Shown here: one piece after another, positions 8,922 to 18,000 of the stretch
Layout: each line of letters starts with the position of its first letter
Position numbering within the stretch: position 1 is the first letter of the stretch
From: Bacteroidota bacterium
Lineage (GTDB): Bacteria; Bacteroidota; Bacteroidia; CAILMK01; JACPUW01
Length of the DNA stretch: 64,000 nucleotides
Direction: 5' to 3'
Assembly: GCA_016192035.1 (NCBI GenBank)
Contig: JACPUW010000030.1
Location: 70,322-134,321 of the forward strand
Translations under genes and position numbers: made by a program
The notes under the pieces: model-generated
The model's input: the letters and a program-made list of their open reading frames with translations, nothing else
Database searches by the model: none
What the model was told of the DNA's origin: nothing

Positions 8922-10478
8922 ATGAATAAGAAAAGTAGTTACCTACTGCCTTTGTTGTTTTCGGTAGTACTGGCCGTGGGCATGTTGCTGGGACATAGAT
9001 ATGGCAATGGCCAATGGGGAAATAAGGAGAAGAATGCCGCCGACCAGAAACTCTGGCAGGTGCTGGGCGTGATTGACAAAGTATATGTGGATACCCCAAA
9101 CCGCGAGAGGTTGGTCTCCGATGCCATAAAGGGTTTGCTAAAGGGGCTCGATCCATATTCTTCCTATATCCCCGCTGCCGAGTTAGCCCACGCCAATGAA
9201 CAACTTGAGGGGAATTTTGATGGCATTGGTATAGAACTCAACATCATACGCGACACCGTTACCGTGCTCCATGTTATCCGTTCGGGGCCTTCTGATAGGG
9301 TAGGCATCTTGCCCGGCGACAAATTTGTTGCGGTAAACGGCGAGAACATAGCCGGTATGGGCTATGACAATGCCGAGGTAGTGCGGCGGCTCAAGGGTCC
9401 CAAGAGCACAGAGGTTGCCATTCGCCTTGTCCGAGGCAAACCCAAGAGGGAGTTGGAGCTAACCCTTACGCGCGAGGCCATTAAAATTGAAAGCGTGGTG
9501 GCCACCTATATGGCCACGCCCACCACCGGATATGTCAAGGTAACCCGTTTTGCAGGAAATACTTACGGAGACTTTGCCCTGGCACTGGCGGTGCTTAGGG
9601 AAAGGGGCGCCACCAATTTGATAGTGGACCTTAGGGGCAATCCAGGAGGCTACCTAGAAGCGGCTACCAAGATGGTGGACGAATTCCTTGAAAAGGGGGA
9701 AACTATTACCTACACCTTGGGAAGGGCGCGAAAAAAGGATGTTCACCTGGCCACGGGCAGGGGAACATTTAAGGAAGGAAAGGTTTGTGTATTAATTGAT
9801 AAGGGTTCAGCTTCGGCAAGCGAGATTTTTTCAGGGGCTATACAGGATTTGGACCGAGGGCTGGTCATAGGAAACCCCTCTCATGGCAAAGGCTTGGTGC
9901 AAGAACCCATTGATTTATCAGATGGGTCGCAGCTGCGCATTACCGTGGCCAGGTACTATACCCCATCGGGCCGGTGCATACAGAAACCTTACGGCGCCGC
10001 ATCAGCCCAGCATTCTGCCACTTTTTCCACCAAGGGTGGACGGCAGGTGTTTGACGCCGGCGGCATAGTGCCTGATATTGCTGTAGAGCAAGATACCCTT
10101 TCGCAAAATCTGTTTATCAATACCCTGCAAGGCAAGGGTTTGATGTACGACAGGGTAATGACCTACCTACAGGGCAAGTCCACCGACTTATTGGAACAAT
10201 ATCCCGGTTACCTGGAATTTATAGACCACTATACCATTGATGCTCCTACACTTACCTGGCTTAACCAGTATTTTGTGCATGACACTACAGGGGCGGCGGG
10301 TACCAAGGCCCAAGCCGAAAATGCCCAGTTGGCGGCCCTTCAGTTTAAGGCCCTGGTGGCCTACTATGTGTATGATGAATCGGTGTTTCACCAAATCTTA
10401 AACCAAGCGGATCCCGTTTTTCTCAAAGCACTGGAAGCCATACACAGCGACATGTTTGCCGAGTACGGCATTAAGTAA
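8922..10478 (+). CDS. S41 family C-terminal processing peptidase (CtpA/Prc-like)
   Basis: A 518-residue periplasmic serine protease anchored or exported by an N-terminal hydrophobic segment (residues 7-24). A PDZ domain spans about residues 95-180 (FDGIGIEL, GILPGDKFVAVNG). The S41 catalytic core follows with VDLRGNPGGYLEAA and KGSASASEIFSGAIQD. By alignment to the Prc/CtpA family the catalytic Ser-Lys dyad is Ser298 and Lys323 (in HGKGLVQ), with the expected 25-residue spacing. A C-terminal extension of about 150 residues after the core is usual in Bacteroidota members. It probably trims or degrades envelope proteins. The stop overlaps the convergent thioredoxin gene by 8 bases. The ATG start gives a normal export signal. 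Confidence 0.93.
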   Translation: MNKKSSYLLPLLFSVVLAVGMLLGHRYGNGQWGNKEKNAADQKLWQVLGVIDKVYVDTPNRERLVSDAIKGLLKGLDPYSSYIPAAELAHANEQLEGNFDGIGIELNIIRDTVTVLHVIRSGPSDRVGILPGDKFVAVNGENIAGMGYDNAEVVRRLKGPKSTEVAIRLVRGKPKRELELTLTREAIKIESVVATYMATPTTGYVKVTRFAGNTYGDFALALAVLRERGATNLIVDLRGNPGGYLEAATKMVDEFLEKGETITYTLGRARKKDVHLATGRGTFKEGKVCVLIDKGSASASEIFSGAIQDLDRGLVIGNPSHGKGLVQEPIDLSDGSQLRITVARYYTPSGRCIQKPYGAASAQHSATFSTKGGRQVFDAGGIVPDIAVEQDTLSQNLFINTLQGKGLMYDRVMTYLQGKSTDLLEQYPGYLEFIDHYTIDAPTLTWLNQYFVHDTTGAAGTKAQAENAQLAALQFKALVAYYVYDESVFHQILNQADPVFLKALEAIHSDMFAEYGIK

Positions 10479-10779
10479 GGAGTGGGGCTAGGGTGCTGCG
10501 CAGCTGGCCTAGGCCCAGTGCCCCTGACTGCCGCCAGGCAAGTTGGCCGCGCTTGAACAACACCAAGGTGGGCACGCTGCGCACTCCGTATTGGGTGGCG
10601 GCATGAGGGTTCTTGTCTATGTCCACCTTTACAATTTTTAGCTTACCTGACATTTCCTTGGCGTACTGCTCCAGCGCTGGGGCCATAGACTTGCAGGGGC
10701 CGCACCAGGTAGCGTGAAAATCTACCAATACGGGGGTAGTAGATTCGGCCAGCATTTGCGGAAAAGATTTCTTTGGCAT
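10471..10779 (-). CDS. Thioredoxin-family protein
   Basis: A 102-residue cytoplasmic thioredoxin fold with the canonical active site WCGPCK at residues 25-30 and the cis-proline loop VRSVPTLVLF near residue 70. It has no signal peptide, so it should act as a general disulfide reductase in the cytoplasm. It is the last gene of a leftward group dnaJ-like, small membrane protein, thioredoxin, with only 3 bases between it and the membrane protein gene. Its 3' end overlaps the convergent protease gene by 8 bases. Length is normal for a single-domain thioredoxin. Whether it is the housekeeping TrxA or an accessory one cannot be decided from this window. Confidence 0.9.
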   Translation of the reverse strand: MPKKSFPQMLAESTTPVLVDFHATWCGPCKSMAPALEQYAKEMSGKLKIVKVDIDKNPHAATQYGVRSVPTLVLFKRGQLAWRQSGALGLGQLRSTLAPLLT

Positions 10780-10782
10780 GGC

Positions 10783-11025
10783 TTACTCGTTGAAATAGTT
10801 TGTTTTGCGGTAAACTGATCCATTGTTTCCCGATTTGCCTGCCCTAAGGCTGCGCAGCCCAAACCCGAGCAGGCTAAGCCCGCCCAAACCAAATAGGGTA
10901 GCCACGGCGTAGGCCAAGATTTGGGGATACACAAATACCAAGACGGCAATGAGCAAGAGATTGATACCGCCGAATACGGCCAGTCGTCCGCCCGCCCTTT
11001 GCAAGTTGAAATGAAAGGTTTGCAT
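10783..11025 (-). CDS. Small two-helix membrane protein of unknown function
   Basis: An 80-residue protein with two predicted membrane helices (GGINLLLIAVLVFVYPQILAY and VATLFGLGGLSLLGFGLRSL) and a short basic, polar C-terminal tail. I do not recognise a family. It sits 8 bases downstream of the DnaJ-like gene and 3 bases upstream of thioredoxin on the same strand, so it is almost certainly translated from their shared message. The tight spacing and sensible hydrophobic profile argue that it is a real gene. A role in envelope proteostasis or redox would be guesswork from context only. Confidence 0.7.
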   Translation of the reverse strand: MQTFHFNLQRAGGRLAVFGGINLLLIAVLVFVYPQILAYAVATLFGLGGLSLLGFGLRSLRAGKSGNNGSVYRKTNYFNE

Positions 11026-11033
11026 TATTTTAA

Positions 11034-11906
11034 TTATTTATTTTCCAATGATTTGAGCTGTTCGTATAAGTCTTGTTGCCTTTGGTTTAGGTTTTTGGGC
11101 ACGGCTATTCCCACGCTCACATATAGGTCGCCCCTTCCGCTGCCATTGGGCAGTGTGGCCCCCTGTCCGCGCAGCCTGAGCTTTTTGCCTGAATCGGTGC
11201 CCGCCGGTATGGTAAGTACCAGGCTCCCATTGGGGGTGTCCACCTGCACTTTACCGCCCAGCACGGCAGTGGTAACAGGCACAAATACCTGTTTGTGCAC
11301 GTCGTACCCCTGTGGTTCATTGGTTTGCTGGCCAGCCACATGCAGGGTAAGGTATAGGTCGCCCCTTTCGCCTCCACCGGCTGCATGGCCCCCCTTGCCT
11401 TTTATTCGTATCCTCTGACCATCATAGGCTCCGGGCTTTATTTTTATCTTGATTTTTTCATTGTTGGCGGCCAGTATCTTTTCGGTTCCCTCCTGGGCTT
11501 CAAGCGGGCTTAGCTGCAGTTTGGCCTCCAAATCCCGCCCCTGATACACTGATTTTCCCGTGCTCCATTCATCAAAACTCCCCCCAAAAAACATCCTGAA
11601 AAAGTCGGAGAAACCACCAAACCCACCGCCCCCATCGCCCGTGCCGCCGTGAAAGCCGCCGCCCCTACCGGCTTGTTCAAACGCCTTCCAGTTAGCCCCC
11701 ATCTCATCATATTTCTTCCGGTTTTCCTTGTCGCCCAGCACTTCATACGCCTCGGTTATTTCCTTAAACCGGGCTTCGGCCTGCGGGTTGTTGGGGTTTT
11801 TATCGGGGTGGTACTTCACCGCCAGTTTGCGGTATGCCTTCTTTATGTCTTCTTGGGTGGCTGTCTTGGCCACTCCCAGCACTTTATAGTAGTCTTTGTA
11901 ATCCAT
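11034..11906 (-). CDS. DnaJ-like co-chaperone without zinc finger (CbpA type)
   Basis: A 290-residue J-domain protein. The J domain covers residues 1-70 with the HPD tripeptide in KYHPDKNP, which stimulates the DnaK ATPase. A Gly/Phe-rich linker ([19 protein letters not shown]) follows, then two DnaJ C-terminal substrate-binding beta domains ([18 protein letters not shown] onward). The Cys-rich zinc finger of true DnaJ is absent, so this is a class B co-chaperone resembling CbpA. The ATG at 11906 gives the family N terminus [12 protein letters not shown]; an in-frame TTG three codons upstream is less likely. It heads the leftward group with the small membrane protein and thioredoxin. Confidence 0.9.
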   Translation of the reverse strand: MDYKDYYKVLGVAKTATQEDIKKAYRKLAVKYHPDKNPNNPQAEARFKEITEAYEVLGDKENRKKYDEMGANWKAFEQAGRGGGFHGGTGDGGGGFGGFSDFFRMFFGGSFDEWSTGKSVYQGRDLEAKLQLSPLEAQEGTEKILAANNEKIKIKIKPGAYDGQRIRIKGKGGHAAGGGERGDLYLTLHVAGQQTNEPQGYDVHKQVFVPVTTAVLGGKVQVDTPNGSLVLTIPAGTDSGKKLRLRGQGATLPNGSGRGDLYVSVGIAVPKNLNQRQQDLYEQLKSLENK

Positions 11907-12156
11907 GTTTCCCAAACGTACTGTTTTTCCAGCATCAAACCTGCTTCCATTTGTGTCCTTTCTGTTATCATGACGGCCAATGTGTTGGCCTTGTCACCTG
12001 CCATGACAATCTTGGTGGCATGAAGGTGACAATTTGTGAAATGGATGGCTGCCAATGACAGTATAGCCCGTGATAATAGGACACTGGGGCTAGGTTCCAC
12101 AGAAGGAAGGATGCATGGCAAGGCCAAAAAGGCGCAGGTTCACCCTACTGGCATGA

Positions 12157-12174
12157 ATAGGGGCAAGCCCCTAT
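12157..12174 (-). terminator. Hairpin just after acnA (candidate transcript end)
   Basis: ATAGGGGC and GCCCCTAT form an 8-bp perfect inverted repeat separated by two bases, three bases beyond the acnA stop. No U-run follows on the leftward strand, so it may be an mRNA 3' stabiliser rather than a full intrinsic terminator. Confidence 0.35.
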
Positions 12175-12177
12175 ATA

Positions 12178-14898
12178 CTATTGCTTTAAGAACTGCCTAA
12201 GCACGTAGTTGAGTATGCCGCCGTGTATGTAGTAGGCCACATCCACCTTCGAGTCCAGCCGGCTCAGGGCCTTAAACGCTGTTTTCTCTCCATTGGGCTT
12301 GGTGGCTGCCACATCAAACAGTTGGTTCGGGCTCAATTGGTCTATGCCCTGTATGTCATAGGTTTCGGTGCCATCCAGGCCCAGGCTGTCTTGGGTTTCG
12401 CCCTCTATAAACTGCATGGGCAGTACGCCCATTCCCACTAGGTTAGACCGGTGTATCCGCTCAAAACTCTCTACCAGCACGGCCTTTACCCCCAGCAATT
12501 GGGTGCCCTTGGCCGCCCAGTCACGTGAAGAGCCTGAGCCATATTCCTTTCCGCCCACCACTACCAGTGGGGTACCCGTTTCTTGGTATTTCATGGAGGC
12601 ATCAAATACCGATAGGGTCTCGCCCGTAGGGTGGTATTTGGTATATCCCCCTTCCCGGTCGGCCAGTTTGTTCTTTATCCGCACATTGGCAAAAGTGCCA
12701 CGCATCATCACCTCATGGTTGCCCCGGCGCGAACCATAGGAGTTAAAGTCCACTTGTTGAACCCCTTTGTCAGATAGGTATTTGCCTGCTGGGTGGGTGG
12801 GCTGGAACTTGCCCGCAGGTGATATATGGTCGGTGGTCACCATATCGCCCAACTGCAAGAGTACCCTGGCCCCGCTTATGTTGCCGGGCACTTGCGGTTC
12901 TTCGGGCAGGTCCTTAAAAAATGGGGCCTCCTGGATATAGGTAGAGTCCTCGTCCCATGCGTACAATGCCCCTTCGGGAGCATCCAGGCCCTGCCAGGCC
13001 GCATCACCCGCAAATACCGATGCGTAGTTGTTGCCATAGTCCTCAGGGCTAAGTACTTGGTCCATCACATCGTTTATTTCAGATTGGCTTGGCCATATGT
13101 CCTTGAGAAATACCGGTTCACCTGCCGGATCGGTGGCCAGTGGTTCGGTAGCAAAATCAAAGTCCATGCGGCCAACCAGTGCATAGGCCACCACCAGCAT
13201 GGGCGAGGCCAAGAAGTTCATTTTGATATTGGGGTGGATACGTGCCTCAAAGTTTCGGTTGCCCGAAAGGGCGGCAGCTACCACCAAGTCGTTTTCTACC
13301 ACCGCTTTTTGTACATCAGCCCGCATATCCCCTGAGTTGCCTATGCAGGTGGTGCATCCATAGCCTACCACATGGAAACGAAGGGCTTCCAGGTAGGGCA
13401 GCAGGTTTGATTTTATCAAATAATCCGTTACCACCCTTGATCCAGGTGCCAACGATGTTTTTACCCAGGGTTTTACATCCAAGCCCCTTTCCACGGCCTT
13501 TTTGGCTACCAGTCCGGCGCCCAGCATCACACTGGGGTTTGAGGTATTGGTGCATGAGGTTATGGCGGCTATGGTCACCATGGCATCGGATAGTTTGTAC
13601 GCCATGTCGCCTGCCTTCATGGGCACCGATTTTATGGTTTGTTCGCCCGGGGTGCTTACCGTTTCGTTGGCCCAACCCCTTGCCTCTAGGGGCAGGTACT
13701 TGCGCCCATAGGTTTTTTCCAGTATGGATATCACCGCTGCTTTGGCGTTGCGCAGCAGGAGTTTGTCCTGAGGGCGCTTAGGGCCTGATATGGTAGGCTC
13801 CACGCTGGCCAAGTCTAGTTCTAGCACCTCATGGTAATCAGGGCTTTGATTGTCATCGCGCCAGAGCATGTTGGCTTTTGCATAGGCTTCTACCGTGGCA
13901 ATGTGCGCCTGGCTCCTGCTGGTTTTGCGCAGGTAGGCCAGGGTTTGTTCGTCTATGGGCCAGTGGGTATCGGTGCATCCAAATTCGGGGCTCATGTTGG
14001 ATATGGTGGCACGCTCGGCCACTGCCAGGCCATCCAGGGCGGGGCCAAACACCTCTACTATTTTTCCTACCACCCCGTAGTCGCGCAGCAACTTGGTGAT
14101 GGTGAGCACCAGGTCAGTGGCAGTGGCGCCTTCGGGCAGTTTGCCAGTGAGCCTAAGGCCAACCACCTCAGGCAAAATCATATAAATAGGCTGGCCCAGC
14201 ATGGCCGCCTCGGCTTCTATGCCGCCTACGCCCCAGCCTAAAACGCTCAGACCGTTTACCATAGGGGTATGTGAATCGGTGCCTACCAAGGTATCGGGAA
14301 AAAGGTACCCATCCCTATCCTGTACCACTTGGGCCAGGTATTCCACATTCACTTGGTGGCAAATACCCATGCCAGGGGGCACCACGCTAAAGTTGGTAAA
14401 GGCCGTTTGGGCCCATTTCAACAGCTTGTATCGCTCTTCGTTGCGCTGGTATTCCAAATCTACGTTGCGCTTGTATGCATCGCCGGTGCCAAAAAAATCC
14501 ACCATTACCGAGTGGTCTATCACCATATCGGCAGGCACCACAGGATTGGTCTTGGTGGTGTCTTTGCCCTTGCGGGCTACCTCCGCGCGTATAGATGCCA
14601 TGTCAACCACGGCGGGCACTCCAGTAAAGTCTTGCATCAATACCCGTGATGGCGAATAAGGGAATTCCTTGTTGCCTCCCGTTTCCTTCCAGTTCAGTAT
14701 GGTGTTCAGGTGTTCTTCGGTCACGGCAAAATCATCGTAGTTGCGAATGGCGTTTTCTAGCAGTATGCGTATGGCATATGGAAGGGATGCCACATTTTTC
14801 CCTTTTTTTTGCAATTCGCTTAGGCTAAAGTACTTTCGGGTACCAATAGAGGTTTCCAAGCTGCGCTCAATGCCGAAAAAATCTCTTTTCATTGACAT
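12178..14898 (-). CDS. acnA: Aconitate hydratase
   Basis: A 906-residue aconitase of the AcnA/IRP1 type, which interconverts citrate and isocitrate in the TCA cycle. The 4Fe-4S cluster cysteines are visible in ITSCTNTSNPSV (about residue 440) and in GCTTCIGNSG (about residue 505). Substrate-binding motifs include VGTDSHTPMVNGL near residue 205 and the swivel-domain motif GSGSSRDWAAKG near residue 780. Full length, with no breaks. The chosen ATG gives the usual N terminus; a TAGCTTTG box lies 27-34 bases upstream. It is monocistronic as far as can be seen, with a hairpin at its end and a 271-base gap to dnaJ-like. Confidence 0.97.
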   Translation of the reverse strand: MSMKRDFFGIERSLETSIGTRKYFSLSELQKKGKNVASLPYAIRILLENAIRNYDDFAVTEEHLNTILNWKETGGNKEFPYSPSRVLMQDFTGVPAVVDMASIRAEVARKGKDTTKTNPVVPADMVIDHSVMVDFFGTGDAYKRNVDLEYQRNEERYKLLKWAQTAFTNFSVVPPGMGICHQVNVEYLAQVVQDRDGYLFPDTLVGTDSHTPMVNGLSVLGWGVGGIEAEAAMLGQPIYMILPEVVGLRLTGKLPEGATATDLVLTITKLLRDYGVVGKIVEVFGPALDGLAVAERATISNMSPEFGCTDTHWPIDEQTLAYLRKTSRSQAHIATVEAYAKANMLWRDDNQSPDYHEVLELDLASVEPTISGPKRPQDKLLLRNAKAAVISILEKTYGRKYLPLEARGWANETVSTPGEQTIKSVPMKAGDMAYKLSDAMVTIAAITSCTNTSNPSVMLGAGLVAKKAVERGLDVKPWVKTSLAPGSRVVTDYLIKSNLLPYLEALRFHVVGYGCTTCIGNSGDMRADVQKAVVENDLVVAAALSGNRNFEARIHPNIKMNFLASPMLVVAYALVGRMDFDFATEPLATDPAGEPVFLKDIWPSQSEINDVMDQVLSPEDYGNNYASVFAGDAAWQGLDAPEGALYAWDEDSTYIQEAPFFKDLPEEPQVPGNISGARVLLQLGDMVTTDHISPAGKFQPTHPAGKYLSDKGVQQVDFNSYGSRRGNHEVMMRGTFANVRIKNKLADREGGYTKYHPTGETLSVFDASMKYQETGTPLVVVGGKEYGSGSSRDWAAKGTQLLGVKAVLVESFERIHRSNLVGMGVLPMQFIEGETQDSLGLDGTETYDIQGIDQLSPNQLFDVAATKPNGEKTAFKALSRLDSKVDVAYYIHGGILNYVLRQFLKQ

Positions 14899-14924
14899 GG
14901 GGTATTGATGATTTTATTGCGGGG

Positions 14925-14932
14925 CAAAGCTA
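14925..14932 (-). promoter_or_regulatory. Bacteroidota -7 box upstream of acnA
   Basis: On the minus strand this reads TAGCTTTG, a perfect match to the Bacteroidota primary sigma consensus TAnnTTTG, 26 bases before the acnA start. No clear TTG -33 element is seen at the expected distance. Confidence 0.45.
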
Positions 14933-15046
14933 GGCCTGCCATTTCTTATGGGCTGTTTTCCTTAGGATGTGCACCGCTATTTTACCCTTGTGAAAAATCA
15001 AGGAATGATGGTGTGTATATGGTAATGCGGTGTTAGTTTGCGCAGC

Positions 15047-18000
15047 ATGCGCCCTACCTCCCTAAGCTGGCACATGGCTTTGGTCTTTATGTGTTTGTTT
15101 ACAGGCCTACCCATAGCTGTACAGGCGCAGTGTGGCATGTGGGTACAGGTTTCAGATACCTCTATCTGTGAGAAGGATGTGGTGGTGTTTGAAGCCGTCA
15201 ATAAGCCCACTCAAACAGTCTCCTTGTCCTGGGACTTTGGGTTTAAGCAGGTGCGGGATGATGACAAGCCATCCATTGTTTATACCAAAAATGGCACGTA
15301 CGGGGTGGTGTTGATTGCCACCCTTTCCACAAGTGCTACCTGTACAGTGAAGATAGACAGTTTGATACAGGTCCACAAACTACCTGATATTGGGGCGGTG
15401 GTGCCCAGCGTAACGGAATTGTGCGGCCCTGGTAATCAAGCCCAACTCAACAGTACAGTGACAGATGCCAGCACATGGATATGGACAATAGAAGGGGCCG
15501 AGTATGTGACCAAAAACCCTATGGTGCGGCATACGTTTGATTTTAGCGGTTATCCCACGGTGCAGCTTATGGTAAAAAACCTGGAGGGGTGTGGGGTCAA
15601 TAAGATTTTTGACAGCTTGGTCCACATACTTGATGAGCCATCTGTGTCATTTGGTTCCAAACGGTTTACGTATTGTACCATGCCGGCCACGGTAAACTTA
15701 AAACCCACCATTGACCTAAAAGGCACCGGTGTAAGGGGCTACCTGTGGGATTGTTCGGGAGCCACCGCGCCCAATGACTACAATTCAAACCCTTCTACCA
15801 AATACTACAATAAACCTGGCGTGTTTGATGTGTCGTTTACCATAACAAGCAAGGCAGGCTGCGAGTATAAATACTACTGGCACAGCCTCATAGAAGTAGC
15901 GAACATAAAGCAGGCCAGTCTAACGGCACTGCCCATTACCAAGAAGGGCTGTAATACCATGAAATACAAACTAGGGGTTGGCGGAGTGGATACATCCATA
16001 GTCAACTGGTCATTCAATCAAAAGGTCATTGATTACATTGATTCATCACAGATAGACTCTACCATTTTTGCATTTATTAAGGAGGGGACCCATCCTGTTT
16101 CTCTCGTGATCCAGGTGGGCGGCTGTAGGGTGGAGAACACGGTAAAACTTGTGGCTGACCGAGGCGATGTGCGGGCTGAATTCAATATGCCCAAGTGCCT
16201 GTGTCAGGTACCCAGCGTACTCAATACCAAGAATATGTCCTCAGGTGATTCGCTAAAATATGATTGGAAGGTGCTTGGCAAACAGGGGTTTAACTATCAT
16301 GACAAGGAGGAAAATCTGGACATGGACCTAACCCAAGAAGGCCACTATGTGGTGGCACTTAGGGCTACGGCCAAAAACGGGTGCTACGATGAACAAAAAC
16401 ATAGCGTCAATGTCAATGTCATTAGGCTCGATTCACAATTGGTAGAAAAGAAGTGGTGCAGCGTTGCGGTAGCGGAATACCCGCTGCGCGAATACTGTGA
16501 GGTGTCAGATTCAGACTTGCGCTGGTATTTCTTTGATCCTGACGGGACTTGGCAGTCGGGTCCTATTTCCAATGGAGAAACTGTTTCCTTTCCTCACTTT
16601 GGCCGATTTCATGTGGCAATTAGTGCCGGAAAAAAGGGAGGATGCTATGATTCACTGTTTTTGCCATACCGTGCTGTGGCCATCAACTGTTTTGATTCCA
16701 TTGGCATAAAGGGATTTAGAAATGAGGAGTCCTGTGCGGGGTTAATTAAAATGAAGTTTAACAGCCCTTACGCTGGACAATTGCTAGTAAGTGCCACCTT
16801 GGTGAATACCCAAGATACCACCGTTCGCTATATAGGTAAATATGTGAGCCCTTTCATACAATTTGCGGTGTCAAAACCCGGGTTGTATAACCTTTCCTTG
16901 GTAATCACTACCATTGATAGGGCCCAAGGCAAGAAGTACTACCTTAAAAATAAAGTGGCGGTTAATAAACTGGAGGTAGTGGGCAAAGTAGGAAAGGGCG
17001 CGGGTTGCCTACCCTTCAAAAGGGTGGCCCTCAGTGTCAAATCGGTGAAAACGAGTGCCTATTGGGGCGATAGTTCCCTGGATAGCCTTACCTACAGATG
17101 GAATGCCTACCCTGAACAAAGCACGGTGATAATTGACTCCTTAAAGAGTGAAGCCAAACTTATACTTAAAAAAACCGGGCAAGTGGACGTAGAGCTAAGG
17201 GTAAAGGACATAAACGGATGTGAGGCTACATGGCAAAGCATCAATGAGATTAACGCCGGGCCCAAAGCCAATTTTGACATGCCCAAGGGTGCCTGTTGGG
17301 GCGATACCATCCTTCTGGCAAACACCACCAAGCCTTCTGGGGCAGCCTACCAGTGGAGGTCCAGCATTGGTAATGACCAATTTGACCCTTCAGGTTCAGT
17401 GATTTCACCCTACCTATGGGCAAATAAGGACGGTAAAAGAACCATCACACTGGTGGCCATTGACTCTAATGGGTGCATGGATTCCATAAGCAAGAAACTG
17501 GATCTGGTGGACATGGAATTGGACTTTCAGGTTGCCGATACGACTGCCCTCTGCAGTCCGGCGGCGTTTCAGTTTGTGCCCACGGCCCGAAATGCCGACT
17601 GGCTGCAGTGGGATTTTGGCGACGGCGAGGTGGTCAAAAGCACCCGCATTACCCCATTTACCAAGGTGTTCGACCTCGCCAGGCTTGATTCGTTTGCCAA
17701 TAGGTTTACCGTTACGCTAACAGCCTTCCACAAGAAAGGATGTTCTCAGAAGGTGGTTAAGGATTCCATTATCAGGGTCAAAGGGCCTTGGATAAAGTTT
17801 TTCATGGACTACCCTGTGGGTTGCAGCCCCTTAGAAACCAAGTTTGCCTACGCCAGCAAGAACCTGCACAGGTTCTACATAGACTACGGCGATAATTCTG
17901 GCCTGGATTCGGGAACCTTGGGAACCCATGTCTTTACCGCCGACACATCACTGTCATTTGAGGTTTTTAGGCCCTATGTGTTAGCCAGTGATGGCAAAGG

